Positions 60,594-64,000 of a DNA stretch of 64,000 nt are shown here, in pieces; the stretch's first letter is position 1, and each line of letters begins with the position of its first letter. The DNA is taken from the NCBI RefSeq assembly GCF_042242105.1, contig NC_092016.1, positions 14,770,501 through 14,834,500 of the forward strand, in the 5' to 3' direction. The DNA comes from Pempheris klunzingeri (lineage: Eukaryota; Chordata; Actinopteri; Acropomatiformes; Pempheridae). The notes below the pieces were generated by a model that was not told the origin of the DNA, searched no databases, and was given only the letters and a program-made list of their open reading frames with translations. The position numbers were made by a program, and so were the translations under genes.

Positions 60594-62069
60594 CTGGAGG
60601 AGAGAAAGGGGCTGGAGGGGTTGAGAGGAGACAAAGGGTGAAAAAGAAAGAGGTAAGATGAGTGGTAAAAGGAGATTAAAGCTAAACAATCACAAACAAT
60701 GATCCCATTGATGTCTCATTGATGCCTTTTAAAAGCAGCAGTGAGGACAGACACAATAAGCCATGGTCAGTTAAGCCCTAGGAGTCCAGAACAGACACCG
60801 AAGGGCATTACAAGTGTTTTCATTACTGAAGACCAGCCAGATACAAAAGTACTAGAGCTGAGAGGCTCTAAATGCCTGGTATGCTTGGTGATGTCTGTGT
60901 GTATTGTTGGTGTCCTATCAGTCCCTAAGGTCACATAGGGACAAAAATGCTCCTCTAAATTCCAATCTGACAAAGTTTATTACCAAATACATCATTAACA
61001 AACTGCCCATAAAGTCGTATAGGCATGAAGGCTGAATCCCTGGACAGTGCTATTGCTACCCACACATTGATAGAATTAGCCTCTGGGTCTCTTATGTGAG
61101 GGAGGTACACTGCTGAAACTGCCAAATTGGTTTGTATACAAGTTGTTATGAAAGGATTACCATCTACCCGGAGGATGTGGGAACAGAAGACATTGTAAAA
61201 TTGGCAGGATGCTGAAACCATTAAAAACAACCCAAGGAGAAAAGCGGCTACGGACTGGGAAAAAAAAGTAACTTCTTGATGCTTGGCAGGCAGTGTTGGG
61301 CCTGACAGTGCTGACACTTGGTCGTTATGACACAGACAAAGTGTATGTCACTCGTACAGTGCCACTTCTGTCCTTCCAGCGGAGCAATCAACTCTGTGCT
61401 GCTGACACATTGTACAGAGCTGAGTGTTATACGCTGCTGCCTCCCCTGTCAAATGATGATGTGGCTGGGGATAGTGTACACTGGGTTTATAAAGCATCAC
61501 TCTTCAACGTATAACAAGGCTCTCGCTCTTCAGTGCACTGCAGCATTGATGATACTGTGCTGCCTTCCTCATATCTCCATGTCATTGGGTAACCGAAGAA
61601 GTCACGGGACCAATTCTTTCTCCAAATGTACAGTTTGGGATCAGAAGAATGAATCAAAATACAGTTTGTGGATAAGATGTTGGGCTAAAAAGTGTGACTG
61701 TGTGTGTGTTTGTGTGTGTGTGTGTGTCTGTGTGTGTGAGAGAGGATGCGTGCACACACGCCTGTGGAAGCTCCATTAGGTTTTACTTTACAGTGTGATG
61801 GTTAAGGTATTGCTCTGAGCGCTGTGGGAGGCTGTGCTGACAGAACCAAAGCTCTGACCCTGCTGTTAGTGGTGTGTGTGTGTGTATGAATGTGTGTGTG
61901 TGTGTGTGTGTGTGTGTACACGCTTGCAACACTGACAAGAGCTAAAGTTGTGCTATTGTTGTGAAAGCTCAGTGTGTTCAGAGAAGAATGGCGTGTCAGA
62001 TGGCAGCAGAGGGGGTTAGGTTTTATGAAATCCATAAATCACAGAGACAGCACAACCCTCTATCTTTCT

Positions 62070-62116
<47 letters not shown>

Positions 62117-62955
62117 GGAAATTCTGAGTGTCAAGTCTTCATTGCATTTCGAGGCTAAATGCTTAGGTGACAGCTAAATGAAAATGATTTCAATAAGAAG
62201 TTGCTGATAACATCTTCAGACGAAGAAGCGATATGAATCCATTATACTGCAAGTTGGCAGATAATAAAGTCTGCTAATAACACTGAGCAATAAGACAAGC
62301 CCAGCCTCCTCCTCTTAGACACCCATACACACACACACAGAAACACTTTGCCACAAGCTAATTATCATAACTGCACCTTATTAGGACTTTAGATGTGTGC
62401 TGAAGCCTAATTAGCTGTATGTGGTGATTACGTGTAATACAGACTAAAGAGATAACGGCATTAGCCTACAGACCCATTTGAGGGCGCTGTATTGTCCTTG
62501 ACTTCCCTCTAACAGATCACATTCAGAGAGCAATAGACTCGTGATTCTTCCATATAACCAACACCAGCGACCTTGCTGACGTGACAGAGCGGCTTATCAG
62601 AAAAGTGTATGAGGGTGCAAGATAGAGCAGGCGAAGGCCACCAAGGCTCCTCTGGTGACTGCAGGGAGCTGAGACAGCGCAGGCCCTTGACTGATGGACG
62701 CCTCTCAACACTGTGCTGGGCTAAATTTAAAAGTGAGTGAGCTCAGCGTTCAAGTGGCCGAAAGATTTTGGTTCTGGCTAAACGGGAGTACACAGCCATG
62801 CAGCAGTGTGAAGCTGTGCTTGAGCTAAATGTTCACACGTTTGCAATGACAATTCTATGTGTCATGTTTTCCATATTCACCATCTTAATTTTACTTGTTA
62901 GCATGCAAACACGTACTAATTAACACTAAATAAAGTACAGCTGAGGCTGATGGTA
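60594..62955 (-). other. Presumed grm3 intron, no exon seen
   Basis: I looked for the grm3 ligand-binding exons here and found none. There is a GT run at 61698-61738, a GT run at 61870-61918 and a (CT)n run at 62070-62112. An open frame of about 120 codons at 60955-61317 (minus) has no recognisable family. Confidence 0.5.
62070..62112. repeat. (CT)n microsatellite
   Basis: A perfect CT run of about 42 bp ending in CACACA. Confidence 0.92.
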
Positions 62956-64000
62956 CAGTGGGTACGGAAAGTATTCAGACCCCTTCACTTTTTCCACATT
63001 TTGTTAAGTTACAGCCTTATTCCAAAATGGATTCAATTCTTTTTTTTCCTCATCAATCTACACACAATACCCCATAATGACAAAGTGAAAAAAGTTTTTT
63101 AGAAATTTTTGCAAATGTATTAAAAATAAAAAACTGAAATATCATGTGTACACAAGTATTCACACCCTTCCCGAAGCCACTTCTTCGTTATCTTGGCTGT
63201 GTGCTTCGGGTCATTGTCCTGTTGGAAGGTGAACCGTCGCCCCAGTCTGAGATCCTGAGCGCTCTGGAGCAGGTTTTCATCCAGGATGTCTCTGTACTTT
63301 GCTGCATTCATCTTTCCCTCTATCCTGACTAGTCTCCCAGTTCCTGCCGCTGAAAAACATCCCCACAGCATGATGCTGCCACCACCATGCTTCACCGTAG
63401 GGATGGTATTTGCCAGGTGATGAGCGGTGCCTGGTTTCCTCCAGACGTGACGCTTGGCATTCAGGCCAAATAGTTCTATCTTGGTTTCATAAGACCAGAG
63501 AATCTTGTTTCTCATGGTCTGAGAGTCGTTTAGGTGCCTTTTGGCAAACTGCAAGCAGGCTGTCATGTGCCTTTTACTGAGGAGAGGCTTCCGTCTGGCC
63601 ACTCTACCATAAAGGCCTGATTGGTGGAGTGCTGCAGAGATGGTTGTCCTTCTGGAAGGTTCTCCCATTTCCTCAGAGTAACGCTGGAGCTCTGTGACCA
63701 TCGGGTTCTTGGTCACCTCCCTGACCAAGGCCCTTCTCCCCCGATTGCTCAGTTTGGACGGGCGGCCAGCTCTAGGAAGAGTCCTGGTGGTTCTGAACTT
63801 CTTCCATTTACGAATGATGGAGGCCACTGTGCTCTTCGGGACCTTCAATGTTGCAGAAATTTTTCTGTACCCTTCCCCAGATCTGTGCCTCGATACAATT
63901 CTGTCTCAGAGGTCTACAGACAATTCCTTTGACTTCATGGCTTGGTTTCTGCTCTGACATGCACCGTCAGCTGTGGGACCTTATATAGACAGGTGTGTGC
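62956..64000 (-). mobile_element. Tc1-like DNA transposon, defective, running off the right edge
   Basis: The left terminus starts CAGTGGGTACGGAAAGTATT right after a TA dinucleotide (62954-62955), the standard Tc1/mariner target. It is followed by the AT-rich end region typical of fish Tc1 elements, with CCCCATAATGACAAAGTG inside. The transposase remnant reads leftwards from 63938. The right terminus lies beyond 64000. The element is inactive (see the transposase entry). It sits in the presumed upstream intron of grm3, in the same orientation as that gene. Confidence 0.93.
63120..63938 (-). pseudogene. Tc1-like transposase pseudogene
   Basis: The frame begins MKSKELSVDL at 63938, hits a TGA at codon 11 (63906-63908), and then continues in frame as DRIVSRHRSGEGYRKISATL and the helix-turn-helix region (VPKSTVASIIRKWKKF, GRPSKLSNRGRRALVREV). 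The catalytic core follows. The first catalytic aspartate, normally in W-S-D-E-T-K, is Y here (WSYETK). The second, in QQDNDPKHTAK, is present. After KKWLRE the frame runs straight into the 3' terminal region, so the segment with the third acidic residue (normally near NPIEHLW) is deleted. Two residues are also missing after NPMVT. The protein cannot be active. Confidence 0.93.

Noticed and set aside
60955-61317. Minus-strand open frame of 120 codons upstream of the grm3 exons
   Set aside because: It matches neither the GRM3 ligand-binding domain nor any transposon protein I know, and it has no clear splice context.

Overview
The window is teleost-fish nuclear DNA. Genes are split into many short exons with GT-AG introns, the proteins are vertebrate, long CA/GT microsatellites are everywhere, and there are copies of repeats I recognise as fish-type, including a decayed Tc1-like transposon. 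I see no prokaryotic, plasmid, phage, CRISPR or viral content.

Layout from left to right. (1) 90-1349, plus: the last two coding exons of a photolyase/cryptochrome-family gene that starts outside the window. (2) 1384-4068, minus: a complete five-exon gcsh (glycine cleavage system H protein, 175 aa), tail-to-tail with the photolyase gene; the two poly(A) signals are about 35 bp apart. (3) 4875 to at least 9989, minus: fam107b, whose 134-aa product comes from three coding exons. Candidate alternative 5' exons lie at 11.07 kb (TATA-driven), 22.2 kb and 31.9-32.4 kb (a serine-rich coding exon), so the gene probably fills the gene-poor block from 10 to 32 kb. (4) 36126-49232, plus: a complete 22-exon elapor2 (1000 aa, type I membrane protein with an MRH-like lumenal domain). 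(5) 55612-60593, minus: the last seven coding exons of grm3 (group II metabotropic glutamate receptor; cysteine-rich domain, seven membrane helices and tail). Its ligand-binding exons lie beyond 64 kb. (6) 62956 to the window end: a defective Tc1-like element in the presumed upstream intron of grm3.

The elapor2/grm3 tail-to-tail pair matches the arrangement I know from human chromosome 7q21, which supports naming the paralogues elapor2 and grm3. The genes do not form a pathway. gcsh acts in mitochondrial glycine catabolism, fam107b is an actin/stress-linked coiled-coil protein, elapor2 works in the endosome-lysosome system and grm3 is a synaptic receptor.

I found no convincing new biological system. 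The points most worth a second look are the intron-split 7TM region of grm3, the multi-promoter structure of fam107b with an unresolved long isoform, the nearly abutting 3' ends of gcsh and the photolyase gene, and two kinds of short inverted-repeat element. Exon boundaries were read by eye from splice signals, reading-frame continuity and remembered homologues.
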